From UBA7398 sp947491605 (lineage in GTDB: Bacteria; Actinomycetota; Actinomycetes; Nanopelagicales; Nanopelagicaceae), in NCBI GenBank assembly GCA_947491605.1, contig CANLJW010000041.1, positions 1 to 8,010 on the forward strand: 8,010 nt of DNA. The letters are read 5' to 3'. Of this stretch, positions 1 to 6,105 are shown piece by piece (the stretch's first letter is position 1; each line of letters opens with the position of its first letter). The notes beneath the pieces were generated by a model. It was not told the DNA's origin, searched no databases, and was given only the letters and a program-made list of their open reading frames with translations. Both the position numbers and the translations under genes were made by a program.

Positions 1-11
1 CCTTAACTTCT

Positions 12-1244
12 GTGAAAACCGTAAGTAAATCGATGATTTTATTAGCGGTCTTGGCCTCACTTCTCTCTTTTGTGAAATTTAATCACTGTCGCGACGCTGG
101 GTGGGGCGTGCCTGATGTATATGTGCACGCGTGCTATTCCGACATCTCCGCGCTTTATAGCGATCGTGGCATAGATAAACACGTATTTCCTTATTCATCA
201 GCCACAAACGCCGTTGAATACCCGGTAATTACCGGTTTAGTTATGTGGGGAACTTCTTACTTAGTTAGTGACGAGGAAAACCCATTCCGAAATTACTTTG
301 ATATAAATATTGCTTTACTAGTTCTACTCTTTATCGGCTTAGTAATTACCATATTTAAAATAAATCCAGAGTTTGCATATTTACTCCCAGCAGCGCCAGC
401 TGTAATCGCGTCGCTATTTATAAATTGGGATTTGTGGGCGGTTATAACAGCTGCGCTTGCACTTTATTTTTTCATAAAAGAGAAACCCGATTTATCAGCG
501 TTATTTCTCGGGATTTCAATTGCAACAAAATTCTTCCCGATAGTTTTTCTATTTCCGATCCTTTTAATTTCCATTAAAACTGGCCGATTAAAATATTTTC
601 TGCGTTACTTCGCAATCACACTTATTACTTGGTTGGCAATTAATCTGCCAATTGCGCTTACAAATTATCAAGGTTGGTCGCGCTTCTACAAAATGAACTT
701 CACCCGCGCCGCAGATTGGGGTTCAATTTGGTATGGCATTACTGCACTTGGCGGGAAAGTCTCAGCTTTAAATTATCTTTCTATCTTAATAACATTCATT
801 CTAATTGCAGCGCTAGCGATTTTCTATATTGATATTTCAGAAACTCGCACGCACCACCAAAACTTAGCGCTAATGATTTTCTTGACTATGGCCGCATTTA
901 CCTCGGTTAATAAAGTTTATTCACCGCAATATATTCTCTGGTTGACCCCGTTTGCAGTATTAGCAATGACAAATAAAAAAGAGCGCATCGCATTCTGGGT
1001 TTGGCAAGGCGCAGAATTGATTTATCATTTTGCAATCTGGCAGTACTTTGCGGGATTTTTAGGAGGAAAATTCGGACTTCCTGAGAATTGGTATGCCCTG
1101 ACGATTTTCATCCGGATCGCCGCGCTCCTCTATTTCTGCCTGACTTTGGCCCGCACCGCACTTGCAGCACGCTCCACAAGCCAGCGGTTATCCCGAGGTT
1201 CGCTCCTTGAATTTCTCTCTAAAGCAACTGACGGTTACGCTTAG
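12..1244 (+). CDS. GT87 / DUF2029-family polytopic membrane glycosyltransferase (possibly 5'-truncated)
   Basis: Predicted integral membrane GT-C glycosyltransferase. Members of this family typically transfer mannose from polyprenyl-phosphate-mannose to envelope lipids or glycans on the outer face of the membrane. The 410-residue product has about ten hydrophobic segments, beginning at residues 8-23, then around 101-116 and 124-154. Family-type motifs are visible: CYSD at 41-44 in the first external loop, whose Asp44 is the likely catalytic acid; EYP at 69-71; NWD at 138-140; KFFP at 173-176; and NKVYSPQYILWL at 300-311. The start used is GTG at 12. The frame stays open to the window edge and no ribosome binding site can be checked, so the real start could lie upstream; ATG at 33 is another option. 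A homologous membrane gene lies beside rpsF in mycobacteria (Rv0051), which supports the call. The exact acceptor is unknown. The last 140 bases are clearly richer in GC than the rest of the gene. Confidence 0.85.
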   Translation: MKTVSKSMILLAVLASLLSFVKFNHCRDAGWGVPDVYVHACYSDISALYSDRGIDKHVFPYSSATNAVEYPVITGLVMWGTSYLVSDEENPFRNYFDINIALLVLLFIGLVITIFKINPEFAYLLPAAPAVIASLFINWDLWAVITAALALYFFIKEKPDLSALFLGISIATKFFPIVFLFPILLISIKTGRLKYFLRYFAITLITWLAINLPIALTNYQGWSRFYKMNFTRAADWGSIWYGITALGGKVSALNYLSILITFILIAALAIFYIDISETRTHHQNLALMIFLTMAAFTSVNKVYSPQYILWLTPFAVLAMTNKKERIAFWVWQGAELIYHFAIWQYFAGFLGGKFGLPENWYALTIFIRIAALLYFCLTLARTALAARSTSQRLSRGSLLEFLSKATDGYA

Positions 1245-1272
1245 CCCTCTTCTTCACAGAAGAACGTGTAAG

Positions 1273-1328
1273 CCCTCCTGTTACGGAAATGCCGTAACCG
1301 ATTAGTCCAAAGGAGGTTGGGTTAACGC
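1273..1328 (+). promoter_or_regulatory. rpsF leader: candidate S6:S18 autoregulatory RNA motif with sequestered Shine-Dalgarno
   Basis: A perfect hairpin GTTACGG-AAATG-CCGTAAC lies at 1280-1298. It is nested inside an outer helix in which CCTCCT (1274-1279) pairs exactly with AGGAGG (1311-1316), the Shine-Dalgarno sequence of rpsF. A CCG trinucleotide sits at 1298-1300, at the 3' foot of the hairpin, followed by about ten unpaired bases. An outer stem, an inner hairpin and a 3' bulge with CCG are the hallmarks of the published leader motif that binds the S6:S18 protein complex and resembles its 16S rRNA site. Inferred mechanism: excess S6:S18 stabilises the fold and shuts off translation of rpsF and the downstream genes. 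The pairing is read directly; the regulatory role is by family analogy. Confidence 0.72.
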
Positions 1329-1613
1329 ATGCGTCGATATGAATTAATGGTCATCCTAGATCCAGAACTCGAAGAACGCACAGTCGCACCAAGTCTTGAG
1401 ACTTATCTCAAGATCGTCAAGGAATCCGGCGGAAAAGTAGACAAGCTCGATATTTGGGGCAAGCGCCGAATGACTTTCGAAATGAAAAAGAAATCAGAAG
1501 GCATCTACGCCGTTATTGATATGCACTGTGAACCTGCCGCAATCAAAGAGTTGGATCGTCAACTTAATTTGAATGAAGCAGTGCTTCGCACAAAAGTTGT
1601 CCGTCCCGAATAA
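1329..1613 (+). CDS. rpsF: 30S ribosomal protein bS6
   Basis: Small-subunit ribosomal protein S6, which pairs with S18 on the central domain of 16S rRNA to build the platform. The 94-residue product is of normal length and opens with the typical first strand MRRYELMVILDPE. The motif LDIWGKRRMTFEMKKKSEG at about 40-58 corresponds to the conserved Trp-Gly-Lys-Arg-x-(L/M) block, and the protein ends in the family-like LNEAVLRTKVVRPE. The ATG start is preceded by a strong AAGGAGG at 1310-1316. The 12-base spacing is longer than usual, and the site is predicted to be masked by the leader helix. It is the first gene of the rpsF-ssb-rpsR-rplI operon, with a 65-base gap to ssb. Confidence 0.98.
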   Translation: MRRYELMVILDPELEERTVAPSLETYLKIVKESGGKVDKLDIWGKRRMTFEMKKKSEGIYAVIDMHCEPAAIKELDRQLNLNEAVLRTKVVRPE

Positions 1614-1678
1614 CTTTCACAAACAAACTCAAACAAGCATCCAACTTAGAGATATAGAAAAGTAGAGAGAAGCAGAAA

Positions 1679-2185
1679 ATGGCAGCAGGCGATACACAAA
1701 TCACAATGATTGGTAATCTCGTTAACGACCCTGAACTTCGATTCACACCATCTGGTGCTGCAGTCGCTAAGTTCACTGTTGCGTCAACACCGCGTTACAT
1801 GGATAGAGCAACTAATGAATGGAAAGATGGCGACACTCTTTTCCTTCAATGCCAAATTTGGCGTCAAGCTGCTGAGAACGTTGCAGAATCTTTAACTCGC
1901 GGAATGCGCGTTATTGTTTCTGGTCGTTTGAAGCAACGCTCTTACGAAACCAAAGAAGGCGAAAAGCGCACTGTCTTTGAAGTAGAAGTTGACGAAGTTG
2001 GTCCATCACTACGTAACGCGTCCGCAAAAGTTACTAAGACTGCCCGTCCAAACGGCGGCCAAAGTAGCGCCGGCGGCTTCTCCGCTGCCCCAGCATCTGA
2101 AGATCCTTGGGCATCATCTACTACTTCATCTAACGCAGGCGGTTGGTCTTCACCAGCAGCTGCAGATGAACAACCACCCTTTTAA
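1679..2185 (+). CDS. ssb: Single-stranded DNA-binding protein
   Basis: Single-stranded DNA-binding protein that coats ssDNA at forks and repair sites and recruits partners through its C-terminal tip. The 168-residue product has an N-terminal OB fold at about 5-110. It shows the family pattern GNLVNDPELRFTPSGAAVAKF at 12-32, and its aromatic residues include Phe56 and Trp61. A low-complexity Gly/Ser/Ala/Pro linker follows from about 112 to 161, with repeated Trp (144, 156). The acidic-hydrophobic tip DEQPPF (163-168) is a variant of the classical DDDIPF and is common in actinobacteria. Translation starts at ATG 1679 behind only a weak purine-rich stretch (AGAGAGAAG), with no strong Shine-Dalgarno, so translation may depend partly on coupling from rpsF. 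Its place between the genes for S6 and S18 is the classical bacterial arrangement. Confidence 0.98.
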   Translation: MAAGDTQITMIGNLVNDPELRFTPSGAAVAKFTVASTPRYMDRATNEWKDGDTLFLQCQIWRQAAENVAESLTRGMRVIVSGRLKQRSYETKEGEKRTVFEVEVDEVGPSLRNASAKVTKTARPNGGQSSAGGFSAAPASEDPWASSTTSSNAGGWSSPAAADEQPPF

Positions 2186-2200
2186 CCACAACAATCCATT

Positions 2201-2218
2201 CTCGAAATAACTTTCGAG
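2201..2218 (+). promoter_or_regulatory. Perfect 7-bp hairpin between ssb and rpsR
   Basis: CTCGAAA (2201-2207) and TTTCGAG (2212-2218) form a perfect inverted repeat around the loop TAAC, in the 55-base ssb-rpsR gap, 7 bases upstream of the rpsR Shine-Dalgarno. No T-run follows, so it does not look like an intrinsic terminator. An RNA stability, processing or translational-tuning role is possible but inferred. Confidence 0.5.
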
Positions 2219-2240
2219 GCACCCGAAAAGGAGCACCACA

Positions 2241-2516
2241 ATGGGAGCACGGTCTAATAAGACCTTTAAGGTAAAGCCAAAGCTGTCAAAAGCAGCCGCA
2301 GCTAAGAAGTTCAAAAAGAAAGCGAACCCCCTTAAAGGCGTCGAGTACATCGATTACAAAGACATCGCACTACTTCGTCGATTCATTTCTGATCGCGGCA
2401 AGATTCGTTCTAGCCGTATCACAGGTGTAACGGTCCAACAGCAACGTCAAATTTCTGCTGCGATTAAAAACGCACGCGAAATGGGACTTCTGCCTTATTC
2501 GTCTTCAGCAAGATAA
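2241..2516 (+). CDS. rpsR: 30S ribosomal protein bS18, cysteine-free type
   Basis: Small-subunit ribosomal protein S18, partner of S6 on the 30S platform. The 91-residue product has a Lys/Ala-rich basic N-terminus (residues 7-32). The conserved core spans 37-86, with IDYKDIALLRRFISDRGKI and the RSSRITGV motif followed by QQQRQISAAIKNAREMGLLPY. There is no cysteine anywhere. The position that carries a CxxC zinc motif in many actinobacterial S18 proteins, including the M. tuberculosis operon copy as I recall it, reads KANPLKGVEY here, so this is a zinc-independent form. Start ATG 2241 has a good AAAAGGAG site at 2226-2233 with 7-base spacing. The gene lies 55 bases after ssb and 12 bases before rplI, in one operon. 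Confidence 0.97.
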   Translation: MGARSNKTFKVKPKLSKAAAAKKFKKKANPLKGVEYIDYKDIALLRRFISDRGKIRSSRITGVTVQQQRQISAAIKNAREMGLLPYSSSAR

Positions 2517-2528
2517 GGGGAGTTAATA

Positions 2529-2975
2529 ATGAAACTCATCCTTACTCGCGAAGTTAACGGACTCGGACAACCTGGCGACGTTGTAACAGTTGCAGATGGT
2601 TATGCCCGGAACTTTCTACTACCAAACGGAAATGCAATTGCATGGTCCCAAGGTGGCGAAAAGCAGATTCAAGGAATTCGTCGCGCGCGTACCGCTCGTG
2701 AAATCCGCGATCTCGATCATGCGAAACAAATCAAATCTTCACTAGAAGCAAATGACATCACCGTAAAGGTGAAGGTTGGTAGCGAAGGACGTCTATTCGG
2801 TTCCGTAACTGATAAAGATGTTGCCGCATCAATTAAAGCTGCTGTCGGTGTAGATGTTGATCGTCATCGCATCAAGATTGATAAGCACATCAAGCTAATT
2901 GGTAAGTATGTTGCCAAAGTTTCATTGCAAGGCAGCGTTGTTGCTAACGTAACTGTTGATGTGGTTCCTGCCTAA
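2529..2975 (+). CDS. rplI: 50S ribosomal protein bL9
   Basis: Large-subunit ribosomal protein L9, which binds 23S rRNA at the base of the L1 stalk and helps maintain translational fidelity. The product has 148 residues, the usual length. The N-terminal rRNA-binding domain (1 to about 50) carries the signature GQPGDVVTVADGYARNFLLP at 13-32. A long charged connecting helix follows at about 50-75. The C-terminal domain begins around residue 80, where VKVGSEGRLFGSVTDKDVA is the expected sequence. The start ATG 2529 is preceded by AAGGGGAG at 2515-2522. This Shine-Dalgarno begins right after the rpsR stop codon, which suggests tight co-translation. It is the last gene of the operon; the terminator follows 18 bases after the stop. 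Confidence 0.98.
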   Translation: MKLILTREVNGLGQPGDVVTVADGYARNFLLPNGNAIAWSQGGEKQIQGIRRARTAREIRDLDHAKQIKSSLEANDITVKVKVGSEGRLFGSVTDKDVAASIKAAVGVDVDRHRIKIDKHIKLIGKYVAKVSLQGSVVANVTVDVVPA

Positions 2976-2993
2976 GAACCGAATTAAATTAAT

Positions 2994-3021
2994 AAGCCCA
3001 CTGGAAACGGTGGGCTTTTTT
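2994..3021 (+). terminator. Rho-independent terminator after rplI
   Basis: AAGCCCAC (2994-3001) pairs with GTGGGCTT (3010-3017). A further U-G and a G-C pair close a GAAA tetraloop of the GNRA class at 3004-3007, giving a 10-bp stem. Six T residues (3016-3021) follow. This is a textbook intrinsic terminator. It separates the rpsF operon from dnaB, so dnaB needs its own promoter. Confidence 0.93.
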
Positions 3022-3080
3022 AATTCTAAAGAAAACAATTCAAAGTTCATATTATGAGATTTCGAAAAAAAGTTTTTACC
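3021..3080. other. AT-rich stretch upstream of dnaB
   Basis: These 60 bases are 22 % GC by direct count (13 of 60), against 54 % in the following 100 bases (54 of 100). The stretch includes homopolymer-like runs of A and T at 3065-3077 and abuts the first DnaA-box-like nonamer. Such a segment could be an easily unwound element, a UP-element-like promoter sequence, or simply spacer behind the terminator. No protein-coding signal was found in it. Confidence 0.45.
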
Positions 3081-3238
3081 CACAGGCAACCACGCTCCTG
3101 ACCTGCGCTTTACCTAGAAAAACTGCACTTACCCACAATTCATCCACACCTCCTCCACAGCGATAGCGCCGCTTATCCACCAGAAAAAGTGAGTACTCCA
3201 CACCTTTAACCAATCCCCAATCGACCTCATTACCCACT
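3076..3238 (+). promoter_or_regulatory. Cluster of seven DnaA-box-like nonamers in the dnaB upstream region
   Basis: Seven nonamers resemble the DnaA box TTATCCACA, all in the same orientation: TTACCCACA at 3076 and again at 3129, TCATCCACA at 3140, TCCTCCACA at 3151, TTATCCACC at 3173, TACTCCACA at 3194 and TTACCCACT at 3230. Four differ from the consensus by one base and three by two; none is perfect. Start-to-start distances from the second to the sixth box are 11, 11, 22 and 21 bases, close to whole helical turns, so the sites would lie on one face of the DNA. An 8-bp palindrome GAGTACTC (3191-3198) overlaps the sixth box. DnaA binding is inferred from sequence only. Control of dnaB transcription is the simplest role; an accessory or main replication origin is the bolder one. 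Confidence 0.5.
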
Positions 3239-3266
3239 TGTCAGTGCTCGGCGAGAAGATACGCAC

Positions 3267-4676
3267 ATGAGTATCGCCGAACTTCCAAGCTACGGAAATC
3301 AATCTCGTGGCGCGCGCGAAGGTGGCACCGAATTCGAACGCACACCGCCGCAAGATTTAATTGCAGAGCAAGGTGTTCTCGGCGGAATGTTATTAAGTAA
3401 AGATGCAATCGCAGATGTTGTTGAAATTATTCGCGACCGAGATTTTTATCGACCAGCACACGAATTAATTTACGATGCGATTGTTGATCTATACGGCCGC
3501 GGCGAACCAGTCGATCCAGTAACAGTCTCTGCAGAGCTAACAAAACGCGGCGACATTGCACGTGCTGGTGGCGCACCATATTTACATACTTTAATTTCAT
3601 CAGTACCAACTGCAGCTAATGCCGGTTACTACGCAAAGATTGTGCGCGAACGCGCAATCCTCCGCCGCCTGGTAGAAGCTGGCACAAAGATTGTGCAACT
3701 CGGTTATTCAACCGAAGGCGAAGTCGATGACGCGGTTGACCAAGCACAAGCCGAGGTTTACTCAGTTACCGAACGCCGCGCAAATGAAGATTATGTACAA
3801 CTAAGTACTTTGCTACCGGCAGCTCTTGATGAAATTGAAAAAATTTCTCAAGGCGTAATGGGTGAAGGCGTTAAGACTGGTTTCAAAGAATTGGATTCAT
3901 TAACAAATGGTTTACACCCAGGAAATATGATTGTGCTCGCTGCTCGTCCTGCAGTTGGTAAATCAACACTCGGTTTAGATATTGCGCGCCATGCATCGAT
4001 TCACAAAGGCGATACCTCGGTTATCTTCTCTCTTGAAATGTCGAGGAGTGAAATCACAATGCGTATGCTTTCAGCGGAAGCTCGGGTTGCGTTAAATAAT
4101 ATTCGCGCTGGAACTTTAAACGACGAAGAATGGGCTCGATTGGCGCGCAGAATGGGAGAAATTTCAGAGGCCCCGCTATTTATTGATGATTCACCAAACC
4201 TTTCCCTTATGGAAATCCGCGCGAAAGCCCGGCGTTTAAAGCAGCGCCATAATTTAAAATTAATCGTTATTGATTACTTGCAGTTGATGACTTCCGGAAA
4301 ACGCGTAGAGAACCGCCAACAAGAAGTTTCCGAATTCTCTCGTCAACTTAAATTGCTCGCAAAAGAATTAAATGTGCCGATCATTGCAATCTCCCAGCTC
4401 AACCGTTCCCCAGAACAACGCTCCGATAAGAAGCCGCTGCTTTCCGACCTTCGCGAATCTGGTTCGATCGAACAAGACGCCGACGTTGTTATCTTGTTAC
4501 ACCGCGATGATCTATATGACAATCAAAACCGTTCAGGTGAAGCAGATCTAATTGTGGCTAAGCACCGTAACGGACCTACTCGCACTATTACAGTATCGGC
4601 CCAACTTCACTTTGCCCGCTTTGTGGATATGCCACCTACATACAGTTCTAAAGAAACTTATCCAAAAGAAAGTTAA
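3267..4676 (+). CDS. dnaB: Replicative DNA helicase DnaB
   Basis: Hexameric 5'-3' replicative helicase that unwinds the chromosome ahead of the polymerase. The 469-residue product is full length. The N-terminal helical domain, at about 25-135, starts with PPQDLIAEQGVLGGMLLS. A linker follows, then the RecA-like ATPase domain from about 198. The Walker A motif ARPAVGKST lies at 226-234 (Lys232), and the Walker B segment LIVIDYLQL at 332-340 has Asp336. The SQLNR motif is at 376-380, and LRESGSIEQDADVVILLHR at 395-413 carries the arginine-finger-type region. No intein interrupts the gene, although some actinobacterial dnaB genes carry one. Start ATG 3267 has only a weak GAGAAG upstream. The gene has its own 290-base upstream region with DnaA-box-like sites, and its stop overlaps the stop of the convergent carbonic anhydrase gene. 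Confidence 0.98.
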   Translation: MSIAELPSYGNQSRGAREGGTEFERTPPQDLIAEQGVLGGMLLSKDAIADVVEIIRDRDFYRPAHELIYDAIVDLYGRGEPVDPVTVSAELTKRGDIARAGGAPYLHTLISSVPTAANAGYYAKIVRERAILRRLVEAGTKIVQLGYSTEGEVDDAVDQAQAEVYSVTERRANEDYVQLSTLLPAALDEIEKISQGVMGEGVKTGFKELDSLTNGLHPGNMIVLAARPAVGKSTLGLDIARHASIHKGDTSVIFSLEMSRSEITMRMLSAEARVALNNIRAGTLNDEEWARLARRMGEISEAPLFIDDSPNLSLMEIRAKARRLKQRHNLKLIVIDYLQLMTSGKRVENRQQEVSEFSRQLKLLAKELNVPIIAISQLNRSPEQRSDKKPLLSDLRESGSIEQDADVVILLHRDDLYDNQNRSGEADLIVAKHRNGPTRTITVSAQLHFARFVDMPPTYSSKETYPKES

Positions 4677-5170
4677 ATTATCTTTTCTAGCTTCCCAGTT
4701 TTCACATCGTATACCGCGCCCAATACTTCAAGATCCTCACTTAAAAGCGGAAAAGTTTGAATCCGTAATACGTCGGTCTTAAGCGCTGCGATTTGGTCTT
4801 TAACAGTTCGAATCTCGATACTGCGGGTATCAATCCCAGAACTTTCCATTATCGAAGCATGAATAGAATCTTCATCACCACTTGCCATTCGGCAATCGGT
4901 ATGTGGCATTATTAAAACTCGCTTTACCCCTAATAAATGCGTTGCTAAAACCAAAGTACGAAGTACGTCTTCGGTTACTCGGGCGCCCGCGTTACGCAGA
5001 ATTTTGGCATCTCCCGCTTTTAATCCAACAACTTTAAGTGGTTCAATCCGCGAGTCCATGCATGTGACAATTGCTAAACCTTTAAGCGCAAAACCGGTTA
5101 AATCTTGAGATTTAAAACCAGCTTGAAAAACGTTATTTGCCGAGAATAAATCGTTAAATTCATTGCTCAT
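4673..5170 (-). CDS. Beta-class carbonic anhydrase
   Basis: Zinc enzyme that interconverts CO2 and bicarbonate in the cytoplasm, supplying bicarbonate for carboxylases or helping pH balance. The 165-residue product has the beta-class zinc ligands: Cys37 in CMDSR (with the Asp39-Arg41 dyad), and His90 and Cys93 in PHTDC. The glycine/asparagine segment ILRNAGARVTEDVLRTL at 57-73 is typical. Its short length and motif spacing resemble the small mycobacterial enzyme Rv1284 rather than the longer plant-type forms. The start ATG (5170-5168) overlaps the stop codon of the upstream permease gene as ATGA and has an AGGAG site 7 bases ahead. This points to translational coupling. The 3' end overlaps dnaB by four bases. 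Bicarbonate physiology is secure by family; its link to the permease is only inferred from the operon. Confidence 0.93.
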   Translation of the reverse strand: MSNEFNDLFSANNVFQAGFKSQDLTGFALKGLAIVTCMDSRIEPLKVVGLKAGDAKILRNAGARVTEDVLRTLVLATHLLGVKRVLIMPHTDCRMASGDEDSIHASIMESSGIDTRSIEIRTVKDQIAALKTDVLRIQTFPLLSEDLEVLGAVYDVKTGKLEKII

Positions 5171-6105
5171 GAATTAGCTCCTACTGCGTATCTCGCTTTA
5201 TCGGCGAGGTAAATCCCAATAAATACTGTAACGCATCCAATTAACTGAATGGCATTAAAACCTTCACTTAACCACCACCAAGCGAAAATTCCCGCAAAAA
5301 TTGGTTCCAACATTCCAATAACCGAAGTTGTTGAAGCGCTTAGAAGTAGCAATCCACCGATACAGAAAAGGTAAGGCAAGATTGTTCCCATAACAATAAT
5401 AAAAAGTATTAGCCAGTAACCACTAATTTGCTGGCCACTAAATCTGCCAAGCAAATCAGATTTACTATTTAGATAAGCGAACGGAAAATTCCACCATGGG
5501 AAAAGTAACGCCCAAACTACCGAAGCAACTCCGAGTCCCCATAAAGTTAATACTCCGCTAGAGCGCTTCTTTCCCAACTTCTCACCCATTAAGAAATAGA
5601 AAGCAAGTGCAAAGGCATCAGCAAATGCCGCGGCAACTCCCCATTTATCTAGAGTGAAACCTTTCCAAACTTGAGCGATCATCAATAACCCACCAAAGCA
5701 AAGCGCCAGCGAAATCCACATCGAGCTACTTACTTCGCGCTTGGCAATAAATTTTAAATAAATCAAAATCCAGAGAGGTGCGGTGAATTCAATAATTAGC
5801 GCGGTACTAACATTCATGCGACCAATCGCAAAGAAATAAAAAGATTGCACAATCGCGATTCCAATTACACCGAAGGCTATTAATTGTGGGATCTCTTGCT
5901 TGGTAACACGAAGCTGATCTCGCTTAAAGATTAAAAAGTAAGTTAGGAGAATTAGAAACGCTCCGGTCGCACGGATTTGGGTCATCTGCCAAGCGCTTAA
6001 ACCATTATTAATCGGGCTCATTGCAACCTTCGAAATAATGCCATTAGCGGCAAACAAGAGAGCAGCCGAGATTAGAAGTATTTCACCGCGATGAGATTTG
6101 AGCAC
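5167..6105 (-). CDS. EamA / drug-metabolite-transporter family permease
   Basis: Predicted ten-helix inner-membrane permease of the EamA (RhaT/YdcZ-like) branch of the drug/metabolite transporter superfamily. Members typically export amino acids, metabolites or toxic compounds; the substrate cannot be read here. The 312-residue product has two repeated five-helix halves, at about 8-145 and 155-300. Each carries the conserved end-of-repeat pattern: EFTAPLWILIYL at 106-117 and MLEPIFAGIFAWWWLSEGF at 265-283. A hydrophilic, aromatic-rich stretch at about 203-230 interrupts the second half. The start is GTG at 6105: an in-frame stop lies only four codons upstream and the next Met would cut into the first helix. 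No Shine-Dalgarno is visible, but a -10-like TATAAA lies 8 bases ahead, which fits a leaderless transcript. The gene is first in a two-gene operon with carbonic anhydrase and divergent from the kinase gene. Confidence 0.9.
   Translation of the reverse strand: MLKSHRGEILLISAALLFAANGIISKVAMSPINNGLSAWQMTQIRATGAFLILLTYFLIFKRDQLRVTKQEIPQLIAFGVIGIAIVQSFYFFAIGRMNVSTALIIEFTAPLWILIYLKFIAKREVSSSMWISLALCFGGLLMIAQVWKGFTLDKWGVAAAFADAFALAFYFLMGEKLGKKRSSGVLTLWGLGVASVVWALLFPWWNFPFAYLNSKSDLLGRFSGQQISGYWLILFIIVMGTILPYLFCIGGLLLLSASTTSVIGMLEPIFAGIFAWWWLSEGFNAIQLIGCVTVFIGIYLADKARYAVGANS
5168..5182 (-). promoter_or_regulatory. Internal ribosome binding site and ATGA coupling junction, permease to carbonic anhydrase
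   Basis: Read on the minus strand, AGGAG (plus-strand 5182-5178) lies inside the end of the permease gene, 7 bases before the carbonic anhydrase ATG. That ATG shares bases with the permease TGA in the tetranucleotide ATGA. The site fixes the carbonic anhydrase start and implies terminationreinitiation. Confidence 0.8.

Noticed and set aside
1250..1264. Small hairpin TTCTTC-ACA-GAAGAA after the glycosyltransferase stop, as terminator
   Set aside because: The stem is only 6 bp, AT-rich, with a 3-base loop and no T-run; too weak to call.
1989..2210. Plus-strand frame inside the end of ssb
   Set aside because: Out-of-frame shadow of the low-complexity SSB linker, with no ribosome binding site and no recognisable domain.
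3021..3266. Calling this region the chromosomal origin oriC
   Set aside because: No box is a perfect match, and dnaA/dnaN are not in the window; the origin in this phylum normally lies at dnaA-dnaN. Kept as a DnaA-site finding only.
3129..3353. Minus-strand 74-codon frame across the dnaB upstream region
   Set aside because: It overlaps the conserved start of dnaB, has no family-like motifs, and covers the DnaA-box-like cluster, whose repeats create its Trp/Val-rich sequence.
3267..4676. Intein or frameshift in dnaB
   Set aside because: The frame is continuous at normal length, with Walker A, Walker B and later motifs in usual spacing.
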